Below, piece after piece: positions 18,221 to 26,637 of a stretch of 36,379 bases of DNA. The translations under genes and the position numbers were made by a program. The first letter of the stretch is position 1; each line of letters begins with the position of its first letter. The notes beneath the pieces were generated by a model. That model saw only the letters and a list, made by a program, of their open reading frames with translations. It was not told the origin of the DNA and did no database searches. Origin of the DNA: Caballeronia sp. BR00000012568055 (GTDB lineage: Bacteria > Pseudomonadota > Gammaproteobacteria > Burkholderiales > Burkholderiaceae); contig NZ_JAQFVG010000313.1 of NCBI RefSeq assembly GCF_029439455.1, positions 1 through 36,379 of the forward strand. Direction: 5' to 3'.

Positions 18221-18297
18221 TGGTTGAAGGCTGTCGATCTGTCACGTTGTTTATCGATCTGGCAAAGATTGTCTTAAGCCTGATCCGAGGCCAGAAA

Positions 18298-18334
18298 TAA
18301 AAAACGGTGCGATACCCTTTCGGGCACCGCACCG
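18298..18334 (-). terminator. Intrinsic terminator of porin copy 2
   Basis: A 7-bp stem (18305-18311 with 18328-18334) contains an inner CCC-GAAA-GGG hairpin and is followed on the minus strand by TTTTTTATT. It lies 62 bases after the copy 2 stop, so the two porins are probably separate transcripts. Confidence 0.75.
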
Positions 18335-18396
18335 ATACGCGCCTCTCGCAGCAGCGTGAAAAACTTCTAAGTCGATTCTCTGATCAGCCTCGTTCT

Positions 18397-19554
18397 TTAG
18401 AACGAGTGCTGAATGCCTGCGTACACGCCGGTCTGGCTGTGGCCGACGATCGGATTGTCCGTCGCGGCTGCCGTACCGTAGTTGTTCGCGTTCAGGCCGT
18501 AGTTCGCGCCCTTGCTGTTCTGCACGGTCGCAACCTGCAAGTCGAGCAGGGTACGCTTGGACAGGTTGTACGAACCGCCCGCCGTGTAGATCGTGGCATT
18601 GCCCGCGCCGTTGTTGCCGTTCACGTGATAGACCGCCGCGACCAGCGCCGCTGCCGGCGTTGCCTGCCACGTCACGCCGCCCCACTCGTGATCGAGCGAA
18701 GTCGGTGCGCCCGGCAGCACGTTGGTCATGCCCGACGTGCGGATAGCCTGGTAAGCGCCCTGGATCTTGAACTGACCGAGGAACACGTTGAACATCGCCG
18801 TGTACTCACGCGAGAAACCGTACGCGCCGTTGGCCGCGCCCGAGTTGGCCGCGTTGATCGGGTCGTAGACGCCGCCGAGCGTACCGTTGGCCGGGTTGCG
18901 GATTTCATCGTACATACCGCGAATCTGGAACAGCGGGTTCGTGTACGTGATGTATGCGCCAGCTTCACGGCCTTGCGGCGTGGTGCCGTTACCGTTCCAG
19001 TTCGTCGCGTTCGACAGCGAGTACTGACCGTAGAAGTCGAAGCCCGCGAACTTCGGCGACTGGTACGAAATGTTGTTGCTCGATTGCGGCCAGTTACGAC
19101 CACGCACCAGCGATGCCGACGACCAGTTCGACTGACCGAACGGATCGAAGTCCCATACGCCGTTCGAGATGAACAGCTCACGACCCAACAACAGCGTACC
19201 GAACTGGTTGTTGGCTACACCGACCGTCGCCCAGCGATTGAAGAGACCGCCGCCGCCAGGGCCCTGGCCGTTCATGGTGTTGAAGCTGCCTTCCAACTGG
19301 AACACGGCACGATAGCCGCCACCCAGATCTTCGACGCCCTTCATACCCCACAGGCTCGTGCCCCAGTCGCCGGATTCGGCCTTGAAGCGATGCGAGGAGC
19401 CCGTAGCGGCGCCGTTAGGGCCGGCGCCGGTCGGAACGCCGTTCATGTATTCCAGACCCGCGTCCAGGCGGCCGTACAGCGTCACGCTGCTTTGTGCTTG
19501 CGCTACCGCGCTGAACGTCAGCAGTGCTGCTGCCGCGAGCAAAGCTTTTTTCAT
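18397..19554 (-). CDS. Gram-negative trimeric porin (OmpC-like), copy 2
   Basis: This is the paralogue of the neighbouring porin: 385 residues from the second of two adjacent ATGs (19554), which stands at better distance from GGAGGAG than the first (19557). The signal peptide (MKKALLAAAALLTFSAVAQA) is followed by the same QSSVTLYGRLDAGLEYMNGV strand, and the end is again GIQHSF. It differs from copy 1 by short insertions, for example GAGPNGAATGS near residue 45 and a longer loop near 220 (PINAANSGAANG), both expected to lie in external loops. These loop differences may change solute selectivity or phage recognition. It has its own terminator downstream and a HexR-like site about 190 bases upstream. 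Confidence 0.92.
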   Translation of the reverse strand: MKKALLAAAALLTFSAVAQAQSSVTLYGRLDAGLEYMNGVPTGAGPNGAATGSSHRFKAESGDWGTSLWGMKGVEDLGGGYRAVFQLEGSFNTMNGQGPGGGGLFNRWATVGVANNQFGTLLLGRELFISNGVWDFDPFGQSNWSSASLVRGRNWPQSSNNISYQSPKFAGFDFYGQYSLSNATNWNGNGTTPQGREAGAYITYTNPLFQIRGMYDEIRNPANGTLGGVYDPINAANSGAANGAYGFSREYTAMFNVFLGQFKIQGAYQAIRTSGMTNVLPGAPTSLDHEWGGVTWQATPAAALVAAVYHVNGNNGAGNATIYTAGGSYNLSKRTLLDLQVATVQNSKGANYGLNANNYGTAAATDNPIVGHSQTGVYAGIQHSF

Positions 19555-19745
19555 CATCTCCTCCAACCCTGTCAAAAGATAGAACCCAAGTTGCTGCCGT
19601 GTGGTTCGATGCGAGCGCACCCAACCGAAAGTTGTTTTCAGAGGCAGGACACGCGCGGGCAGTGGTGCTTGTGATGATTCGCACGTCGTGGGCGCGAATC
19701 TGACGCCGACCCGTCGATCGGTGTCTCTCCTCAATTCTTCTGGCT

Positions 19746-19762
19746 TTGAAGTAAAACTACTT
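19746..19762. promoter_or_regulatory. Degenerate HexR-like site upstream of porin copy 2
   Basis: TTGAAG-TAAAA-CTACTT matches 13 of 17 positions of the operator core TTGTAGTTAAACTACAA. It lies in an AT-rich stretch (19735-19830) that should contain the porin promoter. A TTCACA hexamer (19770-19765, minus) is a possible -35 box, but no convincing -10 box pairs with it. Confidence 0.5.
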
Positions 19763-19910
19763 TTTGTGAACTTCGTTTTGGTACTTTGGTTACCAATTTA
19801 ACAAAAAGTGTTTTGCGCGCCAAAGAAAATTGACGATGTACGAAGTGTTGTGTCAAAAATGCAATGAGAATGTGCACTAAACACGGCCCAGTACATGGGA
19901 AACACTGCGC

Positions 19911-19933
19911 GAAGCCTTATGGATAAAGGCTTC
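19911..19933. repeat. Short hairpin in the porin-hisP intergenic region
   Basis: GAAGCCTT and AAGGCTTC form an 8-bp perfect inverted repeat with a 7-base loop, with no T-run. The 519-base region 19555-20073 otherwise holds the porin regulatory site and the hisP terminator; I see no gene in it. Confidence 0.35.
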
Positions 19934-20022
19934 CGTGTCGTGTAAGTTTCTGAGTCGGGTTTCACGCCTATTGACGGCGGTGACTTGCGGCGCTAGGTCA
20001 ATCGATCGCTGCGAAAAGGCAG

Positions 20023-20050
20023 AAAAAAAGCGCCTCCAGGGCGCTTTTTT
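20023..20050. terminator. Terminator downstream of hisP
   Basis: An A-rich arm, a GC stem AGCGCC/GGCGCT (20029-20034 with 20040-20045) and six T residues. The arms are symmetrical, so it can act in both directions. It lies 24 bases beyond the hisP stop. Confidence 0.85.
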
Positions 20051-20073
20051 CGTTGCAGTGCGGCAATGAACGA

Positions 20074-20853
20074 CTATTTGAGACTGCCGGACAGGAACTG
20101 CTTCAGCCGATCACTCTTCGTATTGCCGAACACTTCATCCGGACGGCCTTCTTCTTCGATACGCCCCTGATGCAGGAACACCACATGGTTCGACACATTG
20201 CGCGCGAACGCCATTTCGTGCGTCACGACAATCATCGTGCGGCCTTCCTCGGCGAGCGTCTGCATGACCTTCAGCACTTCGCCGACGAGTTCGGGGTCGA
20301 GCGCGGAAGTGGGTTCATCGAACAGCATGACGTCGGGATGCATGGAGAGCGCGCGGGCAATGGCCACACGCTGCTGCTGACCGCCCGACAAGTGCGACGG
20401 ATACTGCTTCTCCAGCCGCGGCGCGAGGCCGACCTTCTCCAGATACGTCCGCGCGCGTTCTTCCGCTTCCTTCTTCGATAAACCGAGCACGTTGATCGGC
20501 GCTTCGGTCACGTTCTCCAGCACGTTCATATGCGACCAGAGATTGAAGTGCTGAAACACCATCGACAGCTTCGAACGCATGGCGCGCAACTGCTTCTGGT
20601 CCGCGACCTTCAGCGCGCCGTGCTTGTCTTTCAGCGTGCGCACTTCGGTGCCATCGACGAAGATGCGCCCCTGATTCGGCTGTTCGAGGAAGTTGATACA
20701 ACGCAGCATCGTGCTCTTGCCCGATCCCGACGAACCGATGATGCTGATCACATCGCCCTTGTTCGCGCGGAGCGAAACGCCCTTGAGCACTTCATTGCTG
20801 CCGTACTGCTTGTGAATGTCATCGACGAAAAGCTTGTGCTGCGGAGAATTCAT
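20074..20853 (-). CDS. hisP: Histidine/basic amino acid ABC transporter ATPase
   Basis: The 259-residue ATPase drives a polar amino acid importer. It carries Walker [19 protein letters not shown] (38-55), the Q-loop [12 protein letters not shown], signature [17 protein letters not shown], Walker [20 protein letters not shown] and the H-loop VTHEM. The CINFLE and FNLWSHM segments and the C-terminal QFLSGSLK strongly resemble enterobacterial HisP of the histidine/lysine-arginine-ornithine system. It is the last gene of hisQ-hisM-hisP, 20 bases after hisM, and is followed by a terminator. Confidence 0.93.
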   Translation of the reverse strand: MNSPQHKLFVDDIHKQYGSNEVLKGVSLRANKGDVISIIGSSGSGKSTMLRCINFLEQPNQGRIFVDGTEVRTLKDKHGALKVADQKQLRAMRSKLSMVFQHFNLWSHMNVLENVTEAPINVLGLSKKEAEERARTYLEKVGLAPRLEKQYPSHLSGGQQQRVAIARALSMHPDVMLFDEPTSALDPELVGEVLKVMQTLAEEGRTMIVVTHEMAFARNVSNHVVFLHQGRIEEEGRPDEVFGNTKSDRLKQFLSGSLK

Positions 20854-20873
20854 TGAACGGTCCTTGGCCAGCG

Positions 20874-21587
20874 TTATTTACCCTGAGGCCGCAAATACGC
20901 GAGCCAGCGATGCTCGGCGCGGCGGAACAGCCACACCAGCGCGAATGAAATGCAGAGATAGAGCAGGGCGGCGATGCCGAACGCCTCGAACGACTGATAC
21001 GTCGCCGAGTTCACATCGCGCGCGATCTTGAGAATGTCCGGCACGGTCGCGGTGAAGGCGACCGTGGTGGCGTGCAGCATCAGAATGACTTCGTTGCTGT
21101 AGTACGGCAGCGCGCGTCGCAAAGCCGAAGGCAGAATCACCCGCCGATACAGCGTGAAGCCCGACATGCCATACGCGCGAGCCGCTTCGATCTCGCCGTA
21201 GGGCGTGGCCTTGATCGCGCCCGCGAAGATTTCGGTGGTGTACGCGCAGGTGTTCAGCGTGAACGCGAGCAGCGTGCAGTTCATGCCGCTGCGGAAGAAC
21301 TCGGCCAGCAACATGTGGTCGCGCACGACCTGCAAGCTGTACAAGCCCGTGTAGCACAGCAGCAATTGCACATACAGCGGCGTGCCGCGAAACACATAGG
21401 TATAGAGCCACACGCTACGCGACAACAGCTTGTTCTTCGATACCCGCGCCACCGCCAGCGGCACCGATAAACAAAAACCCAGACCGATGGAAATGACCAG
21501 CAGCCACATGGTGATGGCCAGCCCCGTGACGCGGTAGCCATCGGTAAAGAGATAGTTCTTCCAGTATTCCTGGATGATTTCGATCAT
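20874..21587 (-). CDS. hisM: Histidine/basic amino acid ABC transporter permease HisM
   Basis: The 237-residue inner-membrane permease of the polar amino acid uptake family has about five hydrophobic segments. The EAA docking loop reads [20 protein letters not shown]. The N-terminal [14 protein letters not shown]...[18 protein letters not shown] resembles HisM. It lies 15 bases after hisQ and 20 bases before hisP, so all three are one operon. Confidence 0.92.
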   Translation of the reverse strand: MIEIIQEYWKNYLFTDGYRVTGLAITMWLLVISIGLGFCLSVPLAVARVSKNKLLSRSVWLYTYVFRGTPLYVQLLLCYTGLYSLQVVRDHMLLAEFFRSGMNCTLLAFTLNTCAYTTEIFAGAIKATPYGEIEAARAYGMSGFTLYRRVILPSALRRALPYYSNEVILMLHATTVAFTATVPDILKIARDVNSATYQSFEAFGIAALLYLCISFALVWLFRRAEHRWLAYLRPQGK

Positions 21588-21602
21588 GATCCTGTGCCGC
21601 TC

Positions 21603-22289
21603 TTAAAGGTCAGCCTTGCGCACGCCAATGGAATAGCGCCGTTCCAGCCAGATCAGCACCATGTTCGAAATCGTGGTGATCGCCAGATAGATCGCGCCCG
21701 CGAGCAGCGTGAAGAAGAAGAAACGCAGCGTGCCCTTGCCCGCGTCCTGCGACGCTTTGACCACGTCCGCCAGACCGATGATCGACACCAGCGCGGTCGC
21801 CTTGACCATCACCTGCCAGTTATTGCCGATGCCCGGCAGCGCGAATCGCATCATCTGCGGAAACATGATGCGGGTGAAGGTCTGCCACGGCGTCATGCCG
21901 TAGGCCACGCCCGCTTCGAGCTGACCGCGCGGCACCGAAAGAAACGCGCCGCGAAATGTCTCGGTGAAATACGCGCCGTAGATGAAGCCGAGCACCAGAA
22001 TACCGGCGAGGAAAGGATCGATATCGATCTGATCCCAGCCGAGCGCATCCGTCAGCAGGTTCAGCCAGATTTGTATGCTGTAGAACAGCAGCAGCATCAG
22101 CACCAGATCGGGCACGCCGCGAATCAGCGTCGTGTACAGCGTGCCGACGCCCGAGGCCACCCGGTTCTTCGACAGCTTCGCCGCCGCGCCGATCAGACCG
22201 ATCACGAAGGCGAACGCGAGCGACAGCACCGCCAGCTTGACGGTTTGCCAGGTGCCCGCGAGGATCAGCGGGCCGTAGCCTTGCAACAT
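21603..22289 (-). CDS. hisQ: Histidine/basic amino acid ABC transporter permease HisQ
   Basis: The ATG at 22289 (MLQGYGPLILAGTWQTVKLA) gives 228 residues, the HisQ length, with AAGGA a few bases before it; a longer frame to 22322 has no ribosome site. About five membrane segments are visible, and the EAA loop is GQLEAGVAYGMTPWQTFTRI. It is the first gene of the operon. No periplasmic binding-protein gene (HisJ/ArgT type) precedes it in this window, so the transporter must rely on one encoded elsewhere. The 351 bases upstream (22290-22640) contain no recognised gene. Confidence 0.92.
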   Translation of the reverse strand: MLQGYGPLILAGTWQTVKLAVLSLAFAFVIGLIGAAAKLSKNRVASGVGTLYTTLIRGVPDLVLMLLLFYSIQIWLNLLTDALGWDQIDIDPFLAGILVLGFIYGAYFTETFRGAFLSVPRGQLEAGVAYGMTPWQTFTRIMFPQMMRFALPGIGNNWQVMVKATALVSIIGLADVVKASQDAGKGTLRFFFFTLLAGAIYLAITTISNMVLIWLERRYSIGVRKADL

Positions 22290-22640
22290 GGTGATTCCTT
22301 GAAAATGGAGCCGGGCGGCCACTGTCTCGCGCGTGGCGCGAGTCTCGGTCTCGTGTTCCCCGGCGCGAATGCCGGCGGAGCGTATTCTAGGTGGCCAAAA
22401 TTGGGCGCTGGCGTTGCGGCAAACCCGCGTCTGCCTTGCGACATCGGGTTTCTCAGGCCAGAGCCACCTGAAAAGCGCGGTATTTTACCCGAACGCGCCG
22501 CGCGCGCGGGCGTTTGCCGGACGGTTCCGATTACATCCACTAGCGAGACGGTGTAGTGCCGGCGCACGCGTTGTTTCGGATCGGGCGCGCCCTTACATTC
22601 TCTCCATCGCAAATCAACGCCCTGGGCGGGAGCAAAGATC

Positions 22641-23339
22641 ATGTTCGAGATTCGTCGCAGCAACGAACGCGGCCACGCCAATCACGGATGGCTCGACTCG
22701 TATCACACCTTTTCCTTTGCCGATTATCACGATCCGAAGCATGTGCATTTCGGCGCGCTGCGCGTGATCAACGAAGACCGCGTCGCGGGCGGGCAGGGCT
22801 TCGGCACGCACGGACATCGTGATATGGAGATTGTGAGTTATGTGCTGGAAGGCGCGCTTGCGCACCGCGACAGCATGGGCAACGGTTCGACCATCCGTCC
22901 CGGCGATGTCCAGCGCATGAGCGCGGGCACCGGCGTGCGCCATAGCGAATTCAACGGCTCGCCGACCGAAACCGCGCACTTCCTGCAAATCTGGATCATT
23001 CCGGATGCACCGGGCGGCGCGCCGGGCTACGAAGAAAAGCGTTTCGACGATGCCGAAAAGCGCGGCACGTTGCGCGTGATCGCTTCGCCGCAAGGCGACG
23101 ACGGTTCGATAAAGATCGGCGCGGACGCCCGCATCTTCGCCGGTCTGTTCGATGGCGACGAACGCGCGCAATTCGACGTGCCCGCAGGCCGCCGCGTGTA
23201 TGTGCACGTGGCGCGCGGCGCGGTATCGGTGAACGGCGAAGCGCTCAGCGCAGGCGATGCCGCGAAGATCGAAGATGTATCGACGGTGACGCTGGAGAAA
23301 GGCGAGAACGCCGAAGTGATCCTGTTCGATCTCGCCTGA
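22641..23339 (+). CDS. Pirin family protein (YhhW-like, cupin metalloprotein)
   Basis: The 232-residue bicupin has the pirin signature from residue 1 (MFEIRRSNERGHANHGWLDSYHTFSFADYHDP). The four metal ligands of the Escherichia coli YhhW type are present: His57, His59 (GTHGHRDME), His101 and Glu103 (VRHSEF). YhhW shows quercetin 2,3-dioxygenase activity in vitro, but the natural substrate of the family is not settled. It is probably cytoplasmic. It stands alone between the divergent hisQ operon and a shared terminator. The ribosome site GGGAGC precedes the ATG. Confidence 0.93.
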   Translation: MFEIRRSNERGHANHGWLDSYHTFSFADYHDPKHVHFGALRVINEDRVAGGQGFGTHGHRDMEIVSYVLEGALAHRDSMGNGSTIRPGDVQRMSAGTGVRHSEFNGSPTETAHFLQIWIIPDAPGGAPGYEEKRFDDAEKRGTLRVIASPQGDDGSIKIGADARIFAGLFDGDERAQFDVPAGRRVYVHVARGAVSVNGEALSAGDAAKIEDVSTVTLEKGENAEVILFDLA

Positions 23340-23354
23340 TGGTGCTTCTGCTGT

Positions 23355-23394
23355 AAAAAAACGGCCCGCTTAGCTTACTAAGCGGGCCGTTTTC
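23355..23394. terminator. Bidirectional terminator between pirin and the Spy-like gene
   Basis: A perfect 13-bp stem (23361-23373 with 23378-23390) and CTTA loop is flanked by seven A residues and four T residues. It lies 15 bases after the pirin stop and just before the convergent Spy-like stop, and serves both. Confidence 0.92.
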
Positions 23395-23398
23395 GTTG

Positions 23399-23986
23399 TT
23401 ACGGCTTCGTCGCCGATGCCCCCGACGGCGCGCCCGCACCGCCGTGCTGCTTGCTCCAGCGCTCGTGCATCTTGTGCTCGTGCTCACGCATCATCGCGAA
23501 ATGCTTCTTCAGCGCGGTGCTGACCGTGGTCTTCTGCTGATCGTTCAGCGCGTTATAGAAATTCAGCCACGCCTGCGCGGTCTGCTCGCGAATCTGCGAC
23601 TGCTGCTGCTCGATCTTCTGATGCGCCGCGTGCATCGCGTTCAAATCGAGGATCGGCTGGTTTTCCATCGACTTGAACTGGTCGTGCATCTGCTTGTGGG
23701 CGTCGCGCATTTGCTCGTGACCTTGCTTCATGGTGTCGAGCGCGGTCTGCCACAGCTTTTCCTGATCGGCATTCAGCTTCAGTTGCCCGTGCAACTCGTC
23801 GAGCTGCTTCTTCATGCGCATTTCCATGCGATGTCCGCCGGGACCGCCAGGCCCGCCGGGGCCGCCCATCATCGCGCCACCGGGCGGCGGCGGGGGCGGC
23901 GCGTCGCTGGTGGCGGCGTGGGCCGCGCCGAAAGTCAACGCGATTGCCGCAGCGGCGGCAGTGAGGATTTTGTATTGCTTGGCCAT
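23399..23986 (-). CDS. Spy/CpxP-like periplasmic protein
   Basis: The 195-residue protein has a Sec signal peptide (cleavage after AHA near 24) and a Pro/Gly-rich linker (PPPPPP and repeated GGP, 30-52). A helical His/Met-rich domain follows. Two LTxxQ-like motifs are visible (LNADQEKLW near 71 and LNDQQKTTV near 147), the mark of the Spy/CpxP family of periplasmic chaperones and stress sensors. The many His and Met residues could bind metal ions. It is transcribed away from an OmpR/EnvZ-type pair, and GTAA-type direct repeats lie in the shared upstream region, so the pair probably regulates it. Its exact client or signal is unknown. Confidence 0.85.
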   Translation of the reverse strand: MAKQYKILTAAAAAIALTFGAAHAATSDAPPPPPPGGAMMGGPGGPGGPGGHRMEMRMKKQLDELHGQLKLNADQEKLWQTALDTMKQGHEQMRDAHKQMHDQFKSMENQPILDLNAMHAAHQKIEQQQSQIREQTAQAWLNFYNALNDQQKTTVSTALKKHFAMMREHEHKMHERWSKQHGGAGAPSGASATKP

Positions 23987-24110
23987 CGTGAACTCCCTTG
24001 ATTGTTTTCCATGCCGAAGCGCTGGTCCTGTCTTCGATGACTTGCGCCTGTCGGTGAGACCAAGATTAGGGGTTCGCGCAATCGCTCGTGTTACGGCATG
24101 CTTGTGGCTT

Positions 24111-24154
24111 ATTACTTTGGTTTACTCGATGCTTTCGTCGTAACACCCCGTAAC
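24111..24154. promoter_or_regulatory. Direct repeats resembling CpxR/OmpR binding boxes
   Basis: Two tandem pairs occur between the Spy-like gene and the response regulator gene. On the minus strand, GTAAA-CCAAA-GTAAT lies at 24125-24111. On the plus strand, GTAAC-ACCCC-GTAAC lies at 24140-24154. Both have a 10-base period, as expected for tandem binding by OmpR-family regulators and close to the Cpx box GTAAA-N4-8-GTAAA. A single inverted GTTAC occurs at 24090-24094. Confidence 0.55.
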
Positions 24155-24210
24155 CCTTCCGGCCCCGCTGTCACGAATCGGAGCCGGACTCACGCGCTAA
24201 ACTTCGACCC

Positions 24211-24933
24211 ATGACTACGCAAATCCTTGTCGTCGATGACGACGCCGAACTGCGCGACCTTCTGCGCGACTATCTGGTCCGGCAGGGCATCGAAGTATCG
24301 GTGCTGCATGACGCCGGTGGCCTCGAACGCCGTATCGAACGCGAGCGGCCCGATCTGATCGTGCTCGATCTGATGATGCCGGGCGTCGATGGCCTCACCG
24401 CGCTCAAACAACTACGCGCCTCGGGCGACGATATCCCCGTCATCATGCTGACCGCGCGTGCGGACGATGTTGACCGTATCGTCGGTCTCGAACTCGGCGC
24501 GGACGATTACCTCGGCAAGCCGTTCAATCCGCGCGAACTGCTGGCCCGTGTGCAGGCCGTGCTGCGCCGCCGCCGCACCATTCCGTCCGCCGCGCCGGAA
24601 CAGCGCGAGCCGTATTCGTTCGGCCGTTTCAGGCTCGACTTCCAGTCGCGCACGCTGCAACAGGACGACAAGCCGCTCACGCTGTCGGGCAGCGAGTTCG
24701 CGCTCCTCAAGATTTTCGTGAACAACCCGATGCGCACGCTCACGCGTGAGCGTCTGCTCGAACTGCTGCACGGCCCGGAGTACGACGGCACCGATCGCGG
24801 TATCGACGTGCAGGTGTGGCGACTGCGGCGCATTCTGGAAACCGATCCTTCCGCGCCGCGTTTCATTCAGACGGTGCGCGGGCGCGGTTACGTGTTCGTG
24901 CCGGACGGCGAGCAAAATGCGCCGGGCAATTGA
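24211..24933 (+). CDS. OmpR-family response regulator
   Basis: The 240-residue DNA-binding regulator has a receiver domain (1-120) with acidic pocket D10/D11, phospho-acceptor Asp53 (VLDLMMPG), Thr81 and Lys103. The linker-proximal segment VDRIVGLELGADDYLGKPFNPRELLARV is close to OmpR itself. The winged helix (about 135-232) includes FALLKIFVNNPMRTLTRERL and the terminal RTVRGRGYVF-type hairpin (here QTVRGRGYVF). The histidine kinase gene overlaps its end by 17 bases. With the Spy-like target gene divergent to it, an envelope-stress or osmotic role is likely but not proven; I therefore give no gene symbol. Confidence 0.93.
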   Translation: MTTQILVVDDDAELRDLLRDYLVRQGIEVSVLHDAGGLERRIERERPDLIVLDLMMPGVDGLTALKQLRASGDDIPVIMLTARADDVDRIVGLELGADDYLGKPFNPRELLARVQAVLRRRRTIPSAAPEQREPYSFGRFRLDFQSRTLQQDDKPLTLSGSEFALLKIFVNNPMRTLTRERLLELLHGPEYDGTDRGIDVQVWRLRRILETDPSAPRFIQTVRGRGYVFVPDGEQNAPGN

Positions 24934-26263
24934 CACGCTGTTTGGGCGGTTGGTCGTTATCGTCATCGGCATGCTGGTGTTGTCGCATGTCGCGTGGTTC
25001 GCCATCATCCGTTTCGAGCGCGACAACACGCAGACGCGTTTCGCAGTAGAAGAGGCCGCGTTTCTGGTCGAAGCGGTGCGCCAGCACGTCGCTAATACGC
25101 CGGATCAGCCCTTGCCGCCGCGCGTGCGCATCATGCCGATGAACGCGCCTGACGTGCCGCGCGAGCCGGATGAAGATGCGCCGCCGCCCATGCTTCGCTT
25201 TATCGAAGACCTGAAAGACCGTTTGCCCGATGGCACCGACGTGCGTTTGAACGAACCCGGCGCGCCGCCCTCCGTGTGGGTGCACGGCGCGAAGGACGCG
25301 GGCTGGATCGTGGTGCCGGTTCAACCGCTCAGACCGCCGCGCTCGCGTGACCGCATGGTCGTGTGGCTCGCGCTGATCTTCTCCACCGCGGTGCTGGCTG
25401 CGCTGTTCGGCGCGTGGCAATTGCAAAATCCGCTGCGCATGCTTGCGCAAGCCGTGCAACGCTTCGGACGCGGTCAGCCGACGCCGCCCGTGCCCGAACG
25501 CGGCCCGCGCGAACTGCGCCAACTGACCCATGGTTTCAATACGATGGTGCGCGAAGTCTCGCAAACCGAGAACGACCGCGCCGTGATGCTCGCGGGCGTC
25601 GCGCACGATCTGAAGACGCCGCTTGCGCGCCTGCGTCTGCGCGCCGAAATGATGGACGACCAGAAAATTCGCGACGGCGTGGTGCGCGATGTCGATTCCA
25701 TGGCGCATATCGTCGATCAGTTTCTGGTGTTCGCGCATGACCGCCCGGACGGCAGCGAGCCGGTGCCGGTGGATGAAGCGTGTGAGCGCGTGGCACGGGC
25801 GTATCGCGCGGTATCGGCGGGGGCGGATACGGTGCGGCTGGAACTCGAAGCCGGACCGACTTTCGCGCTGCCGGCGGCGACGCTGGATCGCATTCTGTCG
25901 AATCTGCTGGATAACGCGCATGCCTATGGCGCGCCGCCGGTCGTCATTTCGACGCGGCGTGCGGCGAATGGCAAGGGCTGGGTGTTATCCGTGTCGGATC
26001 ACGGCAAGGGCATTGCGCCGGACGATCTCATCAAGGCGAGCCGGCCGTTCGTGCGCCTCGATCCGGCGCGCGGCGGCAGCGGGCACAGCGGTCTGGGACT
26101 GGCGATCGTCGAACGGCTGGCGCGTCGGGCGGGCGGCGAGTGCGAGATCGGCAATCACGCCGATGGCGGCTTGCAGGTCGTCATGACCTTTCCCGCCGAT
26201 GCCGCCACGCGGCCGATAAACGAGCGCCGCGCCGGACCACAGACCGAAGAGCGCGCGCTCTGA
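24917..26263 (+). CDS. EnvZ-like sensor histidine kinase
   Basis: The ATG at 24917 lies inside the regulator gene and gives 448 residues; longer in-frame starts would run back through the regulator gene. The order is TM1 (12-32), a periplasmic domain of about 115 residues rich in Pro and acidic groups, TM2 (148-168), a HAMP linker (about 168-220), the phospho-acceptor region AGVAHDLKTPLARLRLRAEMM with His230, and an HATPase domain with N-box LSNLLDNAHAYG and G-box GHSGLGLAIVERLA. The H-box is nearly that of EnvZ. The kinase ends 13 bases from the convergent small gene, with no clear terminator. Confidence 0.93.
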   Translation: MRRAIDTLFGRLVVIVIGMLVLSHVAWFAIIRFERDNTQTRFAVEEAAFLVEAVRQHVANTPDQPLPPRVRIMPMNAPDVPREPDEDAPPPMLRFIEDLKDRLPDGTDVRLNEPGAPPSVWVHGAKDAGWIVVPVQPLRPPRSRDRMVVWLALIFSTAVLAALFGAWQLQNPLRMLAQAVQRFGRGQPTPPVPERGPRELRQLTHGFNTMVREVSQTENDRAVMLAGVAHDLKTPLARLRLRAEMMDDQKIRDGVVRDVDSMAHIVDQFLVFAHDRPDGSEPVPVDEACERVARAYRAVSAGADTVRLELEAGPTFALPAATLDRILSNLLDNAHAYGAPPVVISTRRAANGKGWVLSVSDHGKGIAPDDLIKASRPFVRLDPARGGSGHSGLGLAIVERLARRAGGECEIGNHADGGLQVVMTFPADAATRPINERRAGPQTEERAL

Positions 26264-26276
26264 AGTTCCGTCGGTT

Positions 26277-26540
26277 TCAGTCGAACAGCGTATCCAGCGC
26301 GGACGCGGCTTCGCTGTCCACCGTGTTGTACGTCACGGTCGTCGCCTCGAAAATATAGTGCGTGGTGTACTTGCCGAGGCGCGACAGAATTTCCTCCTGG
26401 ATCACTTCCGGCGCGAGGTCGATTTTGAGGAACCATGTGGTCGACGAAAGGCGCGTCTGAAACGAGCCGTACTCCGCGAGCAAATGGTCGAACGTTTCAG
26501 CGTCCTGATCGCGGCATACGATGACCAGATTTCCCTTCAT
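26277..26540 (-). CDS. Small protein with a Cas2/ferredoxin-like pattern, function unknown
   Basis: The ATG at 26540 gives 87 residues; AGGATTG precedes it, and the longer frame to 26735 is unlikely. The predicted order is strand (NLVIVCRD), helix (AETFDHLLAEYG), strand (SFQTRLSSTTWFLKID), helix (PEVIQEEILSRLG) and strand (HYIFEATTVTYN), with an acidic tail. This beta-alpha-beta-beta-alpha-beta rhythm, with the S-T-T-W step at the end of strand 2, resembles stand-alone Cas2-like or VapD-like small proteins. No cas1, CRISPR array or antitoxin partner is nearby. Cas2 and VapD members can be nucleases, but I see no conserved catalytic Asp at the usual place that I can trust. The assignment is by pattern only. 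Confidence 0.65.
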   Translation of the reverse strand: MKGNLVIVCRDQDAETFDHLLAEYGSFQTRLSSTTWFLKIDLAPEVIQEEILSRLGKYTTHYIFEATTVTYNTVDSEAASALDTLFD

Positions 26541-26637
26541 GCAATCCTCCCGGTGACGCCCGTGGCGCGCAGTATCGAACTCAGTATCGAAGTTCGATGA
26601 TACCTGCGCGATGAAAACGCGTCGCGTGCCGTCTGGG

